Source of the DNA: Marinirhabdus gelatinilytica
Lineage (GTDB): Bacteria > Bacteroidota > Bacteroidia > Flavobacteriales > Flavobacteriaceae
Assembly: GCF_003353425.1 (NCBI RefSeq)
Contig: NZ_QRAO01000002.1
Coordinates: forward strand, 170,400-234,399
Length of the DNA stretch: 64,000 nt
Reading direction: 5' to 3'
The position numbers and the translations under genes were made by a program. Positions 16,232 through 25,044 of this stretch are shown here, in pieces (positions within the stretch are counted from its first letter, which is position 1; each line of letters begins with the position of its first letter). The notes beneath the pieces were generated by a model. The model was not told the origin of the DNA and did not search any database. It was given only the letters and a program-made list of their open reading frames with translations.

Positions 16232-17785
16232 ATGAAACATCTTATATATCTTTTTGTGCTGCTCTCTTGCGGAATAGTATTTTCCCAAGACTGCCAGATC
16301 CCCAACGGTAATTTTGAAGTCTGGAAAAACGGAGATAAAGCATTGCACTGGGCTGGCTCCAATATGGCAGGCGTTGAGGGTGGCGCAAATGCTATGGCGG
16401 GGTATGATTTCAGAAACACCTTCCGTACACCCGGCAAGGTGGGTTATGGGCTGCACATAAAAAACGTGAGCATTGCCGATATGTTGGCCGAAAAAAAGCC
16501 ACAGGAATGGGCACGCCTTCCTGAACAGTATAAAAAAATGATTCGGGAAAGTGCTTTTAGTGGCTATGTTTTTTCGTGCCAGAGTGGATGTGAAGGAAAT
16601 ATCATGGCACAGAATGAAGGAGCTGTACTACAAGATATGTTTTTTCCTATACAACCAACTTTTGGAGCGTTGTGTGGTTATTATAAAGCTAATTTCAAAA
16701 AAGGGGATAAAGCTTGGGTCAATACATTTGTGACCACAAAGAACCCTACACAGGTAGCTGGTGCCGTAAGGCCTGGGGAATCATCTGCTGTGATGCTAAC
16801 CAGTACTACGCAATGGACACCCTTCAAGATTCCCATCTACTTTTTTGAGGGATTGGAGCCTTCTAAGATGTTCATTCAATTATATCTGGTAGGGAGTGGA
16901 TTCCCTAATGGACAGCCTACGGGAATGAACCCCGTACAAATGGCGATGGAATTCAAAAGTTCTGATGGCAGTGAGGTGTTTTTTGATGAATTGTGCCTTT
17001 GTGACGAACCTAAGTTTGTGGATATTTCCGATCCTGCTTTCCAGAATTTTGAAATACCCACCAGCACAGACCCAAATGACGATGACGACGACTCCGACCC
17101 CGATGAGACCATTTTTATAGCACCTAACGGTAGCGATGCGGGTAGCGGTTCGAGGACCAATCCTTTTGCTAGCTTAAAGAAAGCCATACAGGTTGCACAA
17201 GGAAAACGCATTCAGGGAAAATCGGTTACAATTGTTGTGAAAGATGGGACATATAGGCAGGAGGCCAACGTGGACTTGGGTGTTACCACTAATCTTCCAA
17301 CCCTAAAAATTGAAGCTGAGAATACCCACCAAGCTATTTTTGAAGGTGCCGAACCCATTAATAGTAGCATTTCATGGAGTGATATGGGAAATGGTCTCTA
17401 CCGCGCGAGTGGCCCCCTGCACCCAGACCAAAAACCCGTGATAGATTATAGTGACCCAAGTACATTCAATGCTATGGATGCTAAAGTTCCTGCTGTCATT
17501 GTTAATGGGATTGCATATACACCAGCAACGAATATTCAGCAAACGTCTAACTCATACATCTTCTCACCACAAATGGTAATGGTGAACCCAGCTGGCTCAA
17601 ATTTGAATTCGGCGCAAGTGAGGGTTTCAGTGAGAGAATATGCTGTTAATGTTGGGAATGGTGGAAATGTGATAGTCTCCGGACTAAGAATAAAAGGATA
17701 CCCTATATCACAATATCCACAGACCAATCCAGATGGTATTTCAGGATTGATGGGCGTCACGCCACGCAACTGCATATTTGAGTAA
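16232..17785 (+). CDS. Secreted PCMD-like protein with truncated beta-helix domain
   Basis: The signal peptide (HLIYLFVLLSCGIVFSQ) is followed by CQIPNGNFEVWKNG, typical of PCMD-type carbohydrate-binding domains (about residues 20-275) found in Bacteroidota surface proteins. An acidic linker (DPNDDDDDSDPDE, about 282-294) leads to the start of a right-handed beta-helix: IFIAPNGSDAGSGSRTNPFASL, then NVIVSGLRIKGY. The protein ends at CIFE, just where such helices normally go on through many more coils, so the C-terminus looks truncated. No type IX secretion tail is present. It probably binds polysaccharide; the helix cannot be complete. See the finding on truncation. Confidence 0.75.
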   Translation: MKHLIYLFVLLSCGIVFSQDCQIPNGNFEVWKNGDKALHWAGSNMAGVEGGANAMAGYDFRNTFRTPGKVGYGLHIKNVSIADMLAEKKPQEWARLPEQYKKMIRESAFSGYVFSCQSGCEGNIMAQNEGAVLQDMFFPIQPTFGALCGYYKANFKKGDKAWVNTFVTTKNPTQVAGAVRPGESSAVMLTSTTQWTPFKIPIYFFEGLEPSKMFIQLYLVGSGFPNGQPTGMNPVQMAMEFKSSDGSEVFFDELCLCDEPKFVDISDPAFQNFEIPTSTDPNDDDDDSDPDETIFIAPNGSDAGSGSRTNPFASLKKAIQVAQGKRIQGKSVTIVVKDGTYRQEANVDLGVTTNLPTLKIEAENTHQAIFEGAEPINSSISWSDMGNGLYRASGPLHPDQKPVIDYSDPSTFNAMDAKVPAVIVNGIAYTPATNIQQTSNSYIFSPQMVMVNPAGSNLNSAQVRVSVREYAVNVGNGGNVIVSGLRIKGYPISQYPQTNPDGISGLMGVTPRNCIFE

Positions 17786-17811
17786 TACTTTTTTTTGTTG
17801 ATGTGTTTTTT

Positions 17812-17844
17812 AACCCTGCTAAAGTTTTAAATTTTGGTAGGGTT
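17812..17844 (+). other. 12-bp hairpin after the beta-helix gene
   Basis: AACCCTGCTAAA pairs with TTTGGTAGGGTT in plus-strand RNA using two G-U wobbles, with a 9-nt loop. The pairing is broken on the minus strand, which points to a plus-strand transcript. There is no U-tract after it, so it is a possible mRNA-end structure rather than a proven intrinsic terminator. It overlaps the stop codon of the convergent gene. Confidence 0.35.
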
Positions 17845-18526
17845 ACTCCTTCACTTCACTTAGCTGAAACCCTTTGGTGTTGAAGACGGTTTCAGGAATT
17901 TTAGGAGAGATATTTTTTATGGTCAGTGTAATGGTTGCATTTCGGGTTTTATCTTTTATGGTGCTTTCTACCGCAAAACCCTGCACTCCACAGTCCGATA
18001 AAAAATCAACGGCTTCGGTACCTTCGCCTGCTCCCACGCTTTGATAGGCTAATACCTGAACTAGACTTAATTCAACTTCAGGAGCGATAAAAAGGGAAGC
18101 GTCGTATTTTTCGCTCTCACAGATGATTTCGTTGCACACGGTCCCGTTTATTTCTTTTTGTGTCCCTGTATAGTTCAATTGTGTTCTTGGTCCAGTTCCA
18201 TAGTCCTGAAGCGCATAGTGCATCCCAGGCCAATATTTTTGGTTCATGGGCAGTATGTATCCACCTTTGTTTCCGTTGTGCTCAAAAAGGCCTGTAATGG
18301 TGCTATCTGCTGGCTGAAACAACAACCGAAGATCTGGTTGGTTGCCACCGGCTTTAATGATGATGGCCAATTTCTCTTCAGCAAAAAAATACTGGATGGT
18401 ATCGCTCCGTACGTTCCCGTTTAGGTATTGTTGGGTAGCGATAAAATCGAAACTACCTTTAAATTGGGCGTGCAAAGGAAGGACAATGCATAGTGCGAAC
18501 AGAAAAAATATAATTCTTGCTTTCAT
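17843..18526 (-). CDS. Secreted DUF4412-like protein
   Basis: A 227-residue protein with a signal peptide (IIFFLFALCIVLPLHAQF) and a beta-rich mature domain resembling DUF4412 proteins: FKGSFDFIATQQY, an FFAEEKLAI strand, a Met/Leu-rich middle and the GTQKEINGTVCNEIICES motif. DUF4412 proteins are small periplasmic proteins of unknown function. It follows the response regulator by 73 bp on the same strand, so it may be a third member of the kinase-regulator transcript, and its product could act in the same envelope response. The family assignment is moderate. Confidence 0.6.
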   Translation of the reverse strand: MKARIIFFLFALCIVLPLHAQFKGSFDFIATQQYLNGNVRSDTIQYFFAEEKLAIIIKAGGNQPDLRLLFQPADSTITGLFEHNGNKGGYILPMNQKYWPGMHYALQDYGTGPRTQLNYTGTQKEINGTVCNEIICESEKYDASLFIAPEVELSLVQVLAYQSVGAGEGTEAVDFLSDCGVQGFAVESTIKDKTRNATITLTIKNISPKIPETVFNTKGFQLSEVKE

Positions 18527-18599
18527 AATTGAAGGTGTTTATGGCTTGCCAGCTGAAAACCAGCAATGTATATTTTATAAAATCTAAAATCGTAAATCC

Positions 18600-19232
18600 C
18601 TAAATCCATCCTTTCTTCATTGCTTTGCTCACCGCTTCGGCGCGGGAATTTACGTGCAGTTTTTTATAGATGTTCTTTATGTGGGCCTTGATCGTATTTG
18701 TCGAGACAAATAGATCTTCGGCGATTTGTTTATTGTTGGTGCCGTTGCTCAATTTTTGCAGCACTTCCATCTCGCGGTTGCTCAGGATGGTTTCGGTCTG
18801 TGGTTTAAAGGAGGCAATCACCTGTCGTGCAATGCTGGGGCTCATAGGGGCGCCACCTTCAAACACCTCACGAATGCCCTGCAAGAGATATTTCGAGTTG
18901 CTGCCTTTTACCAAGTACCCCACTGCACCGTTGTGGAGCGCAGAGAACACCAATTGTGACTCTTCGTGAACGGTGAGCATCACGATGTTGAGTTCGGGTT
19001 GCAATTTTTTTAGTTTTGAAATGGCGTCTATACCCGATATTCCTGGTAAATCTATATCCAGCAGGAGCACATCTGGGTGATGGTCCTTCAAATTTTCCAG
19101 TGCAGCTTCTGCCGAAAAGAACGTACCCGTGACCGAGAACCCTTCGGCATTGTTCAAAACTTGCTGAAGGGATTTCAGGATGAGCGCATCATCTTCTACG
19201 ATACAGATCTTAATATTTAGAGTGCTTTTCAT
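18600..19232 (-). CDS. LuxR/NarL-type response regulator
   Basis: A 210-residue regulator with an N-terminal receiver domain (ICIVEDDALILKSL; phospho-Asp in DVLLLDIDLPG) and a C-terminal LuxR HTH (EMEVLQKLSNGTNNKQIAED followed by TIKAHIKNIYKKL). It is the obvious partner of the Reg_prop histidine kinase directly upstream. I choose the ATG at 19232: a TTG at 19256 is also open, but the gene's own promoter-like element (19242-19249) lies between them. LuxR regulators bind dyads of this size as dimers, so it is the best candidate for the ACCC-N4-GGGT boxes, including the one just before itself. Confidence 0.92.
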   Translation of the reverse strand: MKSTLNIKICIVEDDALILKSLQQVLNNAEGFSVTGTFFSAEAALENLKDHHPDVLLLDIDLPGISGIDAISKLKKLQPELNIVMLTVHEESQLVFSALHNGAVGYLVKGSNSKYLLQGIREVFEGGAPMSPSIARQVIASFKPQTETILSNREMEVLQKLSNGTNNKQIAEDLFVSTNTIKAHIKNIYKKLHVNSRAEAVSKAMKKGWI

Positions 19233-19241
19233 TGTAAACCA

Positions 19242-19286
19242 GCAAGATACATTCAAAATTTATGATTATCAATTACCCAAGCGGGT
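19242..19286 (-). promoter_or_regulatory. Internal promoter for the response regulator with ACCC-N4-GGGT box
   Basis: On the minus strand: ACCCGCTTGGGT (19275-19286), AATTGATA, 17 bp, then TATCTTGC (19242-19249), a partial match to TAnnTTTG. The box overlaps the last codons of the kinase gene. Geometry matches the other three copies exactly, though this -7 is weaker. Confidence 0.55.
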
Positions 19287-22200
19287 AGTTTCCAAAGTAA
19301 GTGTGAGTGTGGTGCCACCATTGGTCTTGGAAGCTATCTTTAGCGCACCGCCCAAAGCATTTGTTCGTTCTTGCATATTATTGAGGCCGTTACCATTGGT
19401 TTGGTTCGCCGTATTGAAACCTTTGCCGTTGTCCTTGAGTTTGAGGATTAACTTCCCTGGTTTGTGACTGGTCCTGAAATGTATGATGGTTGGATTTCCG
19501 TGTTTAATACAATTGTTGGTAGCTTCTTTCAAGATCATTAGTAAATGGCGACGTTCGGCCATATTGAATTCTTTTCTTTTCAAGTCTTCTGAGATTTCTT
19601 CAGATTGAAACTTCACATTTGCCATTTCACAAAAGCTTCCTGCAAATTCAGTATAGCGTATAAGGGTATCGTAAGCATTATCCTTAGTGGGATCCAGCGT
19701 CCAGATAAAGTCTCGCATACCGCTGTTGAGGTCTTGAAGGTTCTCTTCAATTTGGCTTAGATGTTGTTGCAGTTCTTTGTTTTCAGTATTCTCCAACCGT
19801 GCCAGCTCGGTTATCAAGGATATCCTGGTGATCTTGGTGCCTGCCTCATCGTGGAAATCGCGCGAGCTCCGCTTTCTGAACATATCCCGCTCCTGTGCCC
19901 TGGCAAGTTCTACCCTGCGTTCTTGTTGCAAGCGTAGTTTCAAGAGAACATATATAGCCCCTGCTACTAGCAGGGCAAATAATATATACGCCCACCACGT
20001 CCTGTACCAAGGAGGAAGTATTTCAATTTGTAGTGTTGTGGTGTTGCCCCAAATCCCGTCGTTATTGGCTGCTTTTGCAAAGAGGGTATAGGTGTCAGGA
20101 TCTAGGTTAGATCGGGTGATGATTGGGTTTTGGGTGTAGGTCCACTCTTTATCAAAACCATCGAGTTTGTATGCAAATTCAGTTAAACTTGGTAGTGTGT
20201 GGTTCACACTGCCAAGATGTACAGAAAAGATTTTATGCTTAGGCTGCAGGATGATCTTATCCATAAACGGCAATGCCCTTGGTAAGGTAAATTTTTGTCC
20301 ATTGCTTTTTGTTCTCCCTATGGGAACTGCTTCATTCAAGATGCGTACTTCTGAAAAGTAAACATTTGGCGGCACGGGGTTGCTATACACATTGCTGGGT
20401 TTAAAAGACACGAGACCAGAAGTGCTGCCAACGTAAAGTGTGCTATCCTTGGTGAAATGGGTTGCCCCCAGGTTAAAGTCCATGCTTTTATTGGCCAGTG
20501 TTTTCGTGAAGGGTGTTAGGGTGTTTGATTTGCTGTTCCATCGGGTGAGCCCGCTACCTGTGCTAATCCAGTATTGGAGGCCATCGGTTTGTACTACATC
20601 GTAGATTACATTATCACTCAAACCATCTTCTTCGGTAAACTGTGCGTACTTTGGTGCCTGGGTACTGAAGAGCTCTTCTTTGTCCTCAAATTGAAAAATT
20701 CCAACGCCCGTAGCCATTAAAAGTTTATCCTTTTCTTTGGTTAAAATACTATGGATACCTTCTGAGCTTACGACGGCATTCCCTGGCAATCTTTTAAAAC
20801 TATCTTGTTCTTCGGGGTTTTCGATCATTGCAAAGCCCATGATACTGGTTCCCAGCCAGAGGCGTCCCTTGTCATCAATTTCCATGGAGAGGATTACATT
20901 CTCCAGTATGCCCTTCGGCTTGCTCTCCCAGCTGTATTGTTTCAGGTTTCCTTCAGGACCTATTTTTATGAGCCCCGCTCCATGGGTGCCCACATACATT
21001 GTGCCGTCGTCCCCCTTTTTTACAAAATAGGTGTATTGGCTCAGGTGTGGATTGTTGGAAACTGAACTTAAATCCAGTTTTGATATACTATATCCATTAG
21101 TACTTCTATCTGGCCAATCAATTATATTAATGCCGTTAAACGTAGCGAGCCACAGGCGACCTTTGCCGTCTTCAGTAATACTTAATACTTGTGGTCCTGA
21201 CAATTTCTTGGGACCCTCGCCTTGGGTGATGAACAGGTTGGGTACATCGGTATCCTTCGGAGGGATCACCGTGAGTCCATTTTCATAATTGCCTACCCAG
21301 AGATAACCTTTGCTGTCTTCAAAAACCGAAAAGGTTTTATTGCTGGAAAGCCCTTTTCCATTTTCTTTTAGATTGTCTAAGAGCTGAAATTGATTCAAGT
21401 AGGGGTCGTACAGGTTCACCCCAGAGATGGTCGCTACCCACATTCTTTCGTGTTTGTCGCGGTGAATATCGAATACCTGATTGGAACTTATACTCCCTCG
21501 TCGGTTGGGATCGTGATGTATGTAACGAAAGGTTTCTTGTTTAGTATCAAAAAGCGTGATACCGTTAAAGGTGGCTAGCCAGAGTATGCCGTTTTTGTCT
21601 TCGGTGATTTCATAGATAAAACCGTGCGAAGGACCCTCTTGGGGCACAGGCGGGTAGTGCGCAAAACTAGGATTGTCCCAACTGCCTATTAACCGCAACA
21701 ATCCCATTGTTTCACAGCCAATCCAATAGTTGCCTTTTCGGTCTCGATAGATGGATTGCAACTTGTTCTCAGGAAGCCCTTGCGCCATGGTAATATGGCT
21801 GAAACTTTCATTCTTAGGGTTGAACAAAGAGATGCCCACATTAGAAATAATTGCCAGACGGCCATCGTCCAACAATTCAATTTCCCGGATGGCGGTTTTC
21901 ATGGGCCCCTTTTCTTTGCCTTCCCCGTAAGGCCAAGAGATGATACGGTGTGTTTTTTTGTGAATTCTGGACAATCCGCTATTGGTGCCAATATAGATAT
22001 GTTCTCCAACTTCCTTCAAAAAAACGGTGTGTTGTCGCAACAGGCAGTTCTCACAAATTCCCGCACGGGTAAAATTTGTAAAATAGAGTGTTCTGGGATC
22101 GTATTTTGAAAGTCCCTTGCGGGTTGTGATCCATATAAAACCTTCCGAATCTTCGATAGTATGTCCCACCTCATTGTGGACCAATCCGTTATTGATGGTA

Positions 22201-22424
22201 TCCAGCGGACTTTCAAAAAGTGTAAAATGGGAGCCGTCAAACCTGTTCAAACCTTTGTGCGTGGCAAACCAGATGTGGCCTTGTTCGTCTTCAGCGATAG
22301 CGTACACCGAAACTTGCGATAGCCCATCATCCACCCCGAAATGCTGAAATTCATAGGTGCTTTGTGCCGAAATAATTTCAGAAAGAAAAAAAAGGATCAG
22401 AAAAATAGGTTTTAAAACCCTCAT
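19269..22424 (-). CDS. Reg_prop/Y_Y_Y sensor histidine kinase (NarL-type)
   Basis: A 1051-residue membrane kinase. After a signal peptide come about 14 Reg_prop repeats forming two seven-bladed periplasmic propellers, each with a DGLSQVSVYAI or GHIWFATHKGLNRFD pattern, then a Y_Y_Y domain (about residues 700-765), one membrane helix (WWAYILFALLVAGAIYVLL), a HisKA_3 dimerisation domain with the phospho-acceptor His in SRDFHDEAGTK, and a HATPase_c domain with GNGLNNMQERTNALGG. This is the normal two-component architecture, not a one-piece hybrid, because no receiver follows. The ligand is unknown; no SusC/D genes lie nearby, so polysaccharide sensing is not implied. The partner regulator lies immediately downstream. 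Confidence 0.95.
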   Translation of the reverse strand: MRVLKPIFLILFFLSEIISAQSTYEFQHFGVDDGLSQVSVYAIAEDEQGHIWFATHKGLNRFDGSHFTLFESPLDTINNGLVHNEVGHTIEDSEGFIWITTRKGLSKYDPRTLYFTNFTRAGICENCLLRQHTVFLKEVGEHIYIGTNSGLSRIHKKTHRIISWPYGEGKEKGPMKTAIREIELLDDGRLAIISNVGISLFNPKNESFSHITMAQGLPENKLQSIYRDRKGNYWIGCETMGLLRLIGSWDNPSFAHYPPVPQEGPSHGFIYEITEDKNGILWLATFNGITLFDTKQETFRYIHHDPNRRGSISSNQVFDIHRDKHERMWVATISGVNLYDPYLNQFQLLDNLKENGKGLSSNKTFSVFEDSKGYLWVGNYENGLTVIPPKDTDVPNLFITQGEGPKKLSGPQVLSITEDGKGRLWLATFNGINIIDWPDRSTNGYSISKLDLSSVSNNPHLSQYTYFVKKGDDGTMYVGTHGAGLIKIGPEGNLKQYSWESKPKGILENVILSMEIDDKGRLWLGTSIMGFAMIENPEEQDSFKRLPGNAVVSSEGIHSILTKEKDKLLMATGVGIFQFEDKEELFSTQAPKYAQFTEEDGLSDNVIYDVVQTDGLQYWISTGSGLTRWNSKSNTLTPFTKTLANKSMDFNLGATHFTKDSTLYVGSTSGLVSFKPSNVYSNPVPPNVYFSEVRILNEAVPIGRTKSNGQKFTLPRALPFMDKIILQPKHKIFSVHLGSVNHTLPSLTEFAYKLDGFDKEWTYTQNPIITRSNLDPDTYTLFAKAANNDGIWGNTTTLQIEILPPWYRTWWAYILFALLVAGAIYVLLKLRLQQERRVELARAQERDMFRKRSSRDFHDEAGTKITRISLITELARLENTENKELQQHLSQIEENLQDLNSGMRDFIWTLDPTKDNAYDTLIRYTEFAGSFCEMANVKFQSEEISEDLKRKEFNMAERRHLLMILKEATNNCIKHGNPTIIHFRTSHKPGKLILKLKDNGKGFNTANQTNGNGLNNMQERTNALGGALKIASKTNGGTTLTLTLETTRLGN

Positions 22425-22499
22425 TTTATGATGGTTAATTGGTTTAAAAATACAAAATAGTTGTGTGGTGTCTATTTTAACAAGTAAAAATTTACATTG

Positions 22500-22544
22500 G
22501 AATACTACTGAAATTAATAATTAAACGACATTACCCATTTGGGT
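22500..22544 (-). promoter_or_regulatory. Promoter of the Reg_prop kinase with ACCC-N4-GGGT box
   Basis: Minus strand: ACCCAAATGGGT (22533-22544), then AATGTCGT, 17 bp, then TAGTATTC (22500-22507). The dyad and the position of the TA pair match the other copies, but the -33 TTG and the TTTG half are poor. A weak core promoter with a good box suggests dependence on an activator, consistent with autoregulation. Confidence 0.6.
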
Positions 22545-22553
22545 GATTTACAT

Positions 22554-22585
22554 AAAAAAACCCGCTCTCATAGCTGAAAGCGGGT
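22554..22585 (-). terminator. Intrinsic terminator of peroxiredoxin gene
   Basis: In minus-strand RNA ACCCGCUUUC pairs with GAGAGCGGGU (10 bp, one G-U wobble, 6-nt loop) and is followed by seven U. The 11-mer TAAGTTAGGTT (22593-22603) precedes it and recurs before the orphan terminator at 37107. Confidence 0.9.
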
Positions 22586-22634
22586 AAAGTTTAACCTAAC
22601 TTACTTAAAAAATAAACTAATCTCTTGGCACGAA

Positions 22635-23279
22635 TTAGTTTAAGTGTTGTGAAAGATATTCGGCAACCCCTTCTCGGTCTGCGTTCATTGCAGTTGCACC
22701 TTCCTGCCAGTTGGCCGGGCATACTTCACCGTTTTTCTGAACGTGGGTGTATGCGTCTATCAATCGTAAAAATTCTGATGTGTTTCTACCCAAAGGCATG
22801 TGGTTTACACTTTCATGGAAAACAGTGCCTTCTTCGTCTATAAGATATGTTGCGCGGTAGGTTACATTGTCGCCATCTACCATAACGGTACCGGTTTCTT
22901 CATCGTAACGCTCATTGGTGATGTCCAAGATACCTAACTGATTAGCGAGGTTGCGGTTGCTGTCTGCCACGAGCGGATAGGTAACACCTTCAATACCGCC
23001 ATGGTTCTTAGGAGTATTCAACCAAGCAAAGTGAACTTCTGGAGTGTCACATGAAGCACCTATTACTATAGTGTTTCTCTTTTCGAATTCTTCCATAGCT
23101 GTCTGGAAAGCGTGCAGCTCGGTAGGACACACAAACGTAAAGTCTTTTGGATACCAGAAAAGGATCACTTTTTTGTTCTCTTGCTGCGCTTTTTCAAGAA
23201 TATTTATCTTTTTGGTAACGCCTGTTTTATCGGTTGTATCTACTGAAAGGTTTGGAAATTTTTTACCTACAAATGCCAT
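22635..23279 (-). CDS. AhpC-type 2-Cys peroxiredoxin
   Basis: A 214-residue typical 2-Cys peroxiredoxin that reduces H2O2 and organic peroxides. The peroxidatic Cys lies in FTFVCPTELHAFQ and the resolving Cys in NGEVCPANWQEG; a GGxG-like loop (HGGIEGVTYPL) and the C-terminal YF-type tail region are present. There is no signal peptide. No AhpF is next to it, so the electron donor is probably thioredoxin or a distant reductase. It is a single-gene unit with a promoter element (23318-23325) and a strong terminator. Confidence 0.95.
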   Translation of the reverse strand: MAFVGKKFPNLSVDTTDKTGVTKKINILEKAQQENKKVILFWYPKDFTFVCPTELHAFQTAMEEFEKRNTIVIGASCDTPEVHFAWLNTPKNHGGIEGVTYPLVADSNRNLANQLGILDITNERYDEETGTVMVDGDNVTYRATYLIDEEGTVFHESVNHMPLGRNTSEFLRLIDAYTHVQKNGEVCPANWQEGATAMNADREGVAEYLSQHLN

Positions 23280-23317
23280 ATTTATGTGTATTTATTATGT
23301 GTGTAATTTTAAGGGTG

Positions 23318-23325
23318 CAAAAGTA
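23318..23325 (-). promoter_or_regulatory. -7 element TACTTTTG for peroxiredoxin gene
   Basis: Minus strand TACTTTTG is an exact TAnnTTTG match, 38 bp before the ATG. No good -33 TTG at normal spacing. Confidence 0.55.
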
Positions 23326-23383
23326 CACATTGAAATATAAAACTGAAAGGAAATCCAGTTGCAATTTTTATAAAGTATTGTTA

Positions 23384-23425
23384 ATTGAAAATGCTCCGAA
23401 AAGTATGTTTCGGAGCATTTTCAAT
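23384..23425 (-). terminator. 18-bp perfect hairpin terminator after nhaC
   Basis: ATTGAAAATGCTCCGAAA (23384-23401) and its exact reverse complement (23408-23425) enclose a 6-nt loop. It lies between the minus-strand antiporter's stop and the upstream region of the peroxiredoxin gene, and the stem end is U-rich in either direction. Most likely it ends the antiporter transcript and insulates its neighbour. Confidence 0.75.
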
Positions 23426-23445
23426 ATTGACATGTGTTTGGATTT

Positions 23446-24933
23446 CTAAGAAGCAACTTTTGGCTCTCGTAACATCTTTATTTTTATCCTGAAAGCAGCG
23501 AACAGCAAGGTCATAAATGGACTTAACCAGTTGAAGATGGCAAAGGCAAAATAATCTACAACAGGAACTCCCAAGACACCACTTTGATATGCCCCACAGG
23601 TGTTCCAGGGCACCAATACCGATGTCACGGTTCCCGAATCCTCTAATGTTCTAGAAAGATTCTCAGGAGCCAAACCTTTATCTTTATACGCTTTGCTGTA
23701 CATTTTTCCGGGTACTACAATAGCTAAATATTGGTCGCTTGCGGTAACGTTCAATGCCAAACAACTGGCAACCGTACTGGCAAAAAGTCCGAATGTTGTG
23801 TGGAACAACCTCAACAAAGCCTTGCTAATCGTTGCCAATGCTCCAATGGCGTCCATCACACCTCCAAAGACCATGGCGCAGATAATGAGCCAGATAGTGC
23901 CCAGCATCCCGTTCATCCCACCAGCTGAAAATAGATCGTTAAGAGCTTCATTGTCTGTAGGTACCGATGTGTCCACCGTTATGGCATTCATTATTCCTTT
24001 ATAGGCCGTTGTGAAATCCAGCGAATTTCCGCCACCTACCATAGCCACAATGCTGGGTTGAAAAATAAGTGCTGCCAGTCCACCCAACAAGGTTCCTGCA
24101 AGCAGTGCAATAAGTGGTGGTGTTTTTCTCACAATCATTACAATCACTAAAATAGGTACTATAAACAACCACGGTGAAATAGTGAATGATGCCTCAATAG
24201 AATTTAGTATCGTCCCTGTATCTGCAACGCCTTCGGGGTCTAATCCAAAACCTATGATTATAAACACGATCAAGGTTATTACAATGGTGGGCACGGTAGT
24301 ATATGTCATATACCGGATATGTGTAAATAAATCGGTTCCCGCCATGGCGGGAGCGAGATTTGTAGTATCGCTTAAAGGGGAAAGCTTATCGCCAAAATAA
24401 GCACCTGAGAGTACAGCACCTGCTGTCATTCCCAACGATATTCCCAAGGCTTCCGCAATACCTATCAAGGCAATACCCACGGTTGCCGAAGTGGTCCAAC
24501 TACTTCCTGTTGCCACAGAGATAATGGCACATATGATAACGCAGGAGGCGAGAAATATGGTGGGATTGAGTATCTGCAAGCCATAATAGATCATCGTGGG
24601 AATAATACCACTGATGAGCCAGGTTCCTGCCAAGGCACCTACCATAAGTAATATAAGAAGCGCGCCAGTGGTGCTTTTCACATTCTGCGCAACTTCCTCG
24701 ACCATTTGTTTGTAGCTTACTTTATTAAAAGTTCCAACTATAGCCGCTACCGCTGCTCCCAATAAAAGTATAAATTGGTTGCTACCGCTGAGCGCATCAT
24801 CACCAAAGGCATAAAAAACGTTGTAAAACAACATAATTACCAATGCTATAACTGGAATAAGCGCCTCCCAAATATTCAATTCTCTATTTTCTACAATTTT
24901 TTCGTTTTGGGGGTCTTGGCTTTGGCTTTGCAT
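23446..24933 (-). CDS. nhaC: NhaC-family Na+/H+ antiporter
   Basis: A polytopic membrane protein with about 11 hydrophobic helices, related to NhaC antiporters that exchange Na+ for H+. Typical family segments are VATGSSWTTSATVGIALIG, GAYFGDKLSPLSDTTNLAPA and the late LVPWNTCGAY region. The track-length reading begins 24 residues upstream at 25005, but the Met at 24933 (MQSQSQDPQNEKI) gives a normal short cytosolic N-terminus. It stands alone between a terminator and the lyase gene. Na+-linked transport fits a marine organism. The ion is inferred from the family. Confidence 0.9.
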   Translation of the reverse strand: MQSQSQDPQNEKIVENRELNIWEALIPVIALVIMLFYNVFYAFGDDALSGSNQFILLLGAAVAAIVGTFNKVSYKQMVEEVAQNVKSTTGALLILLMVGALAGTWLISGIIPTMIYYGLQILNPTIFLASCVIICAIISVATGSSWTTSATVGIALIGIAEALGISLGMTAGAVLSGAYFGDKLSPLSDTTNLAPAMAGTDLFTHIRYMTYTTVPTIVITLIVFIIIGFGLDPEGVADTGTILNSIEASFTISPWLFIVPILVIVMIVRKTPPLIALLAGTLLGGLAALIFQPSIVAMVGGGNSLDFTTAYKGIMNAITVDTSVPTDNEALNDLFSAGGMNGMLGTIWLIICAMVFGGVMDAIGALATISKALLRLFHTTFGLFASTVASCLALNVTASDQYLAIVVPGKMYSKAYKDKGLAPENLSRTLEDSGTVTSVLVPWNTCGAYQSGVLGVPVVDYFAFAIFNWLSPFMTLLFAAFRIKIKMLREPKVAS

Positions 24934-25044
24934 GAAGGCTGGTTTAAAATGTTGGATGTGTAATGTTACGATTTTGTAGCCTTGTATGCAAATGAAAAGA
25001 GCCACGCAACAAGCGCAGCTCTTCCAATGATATGAAATTCAATT

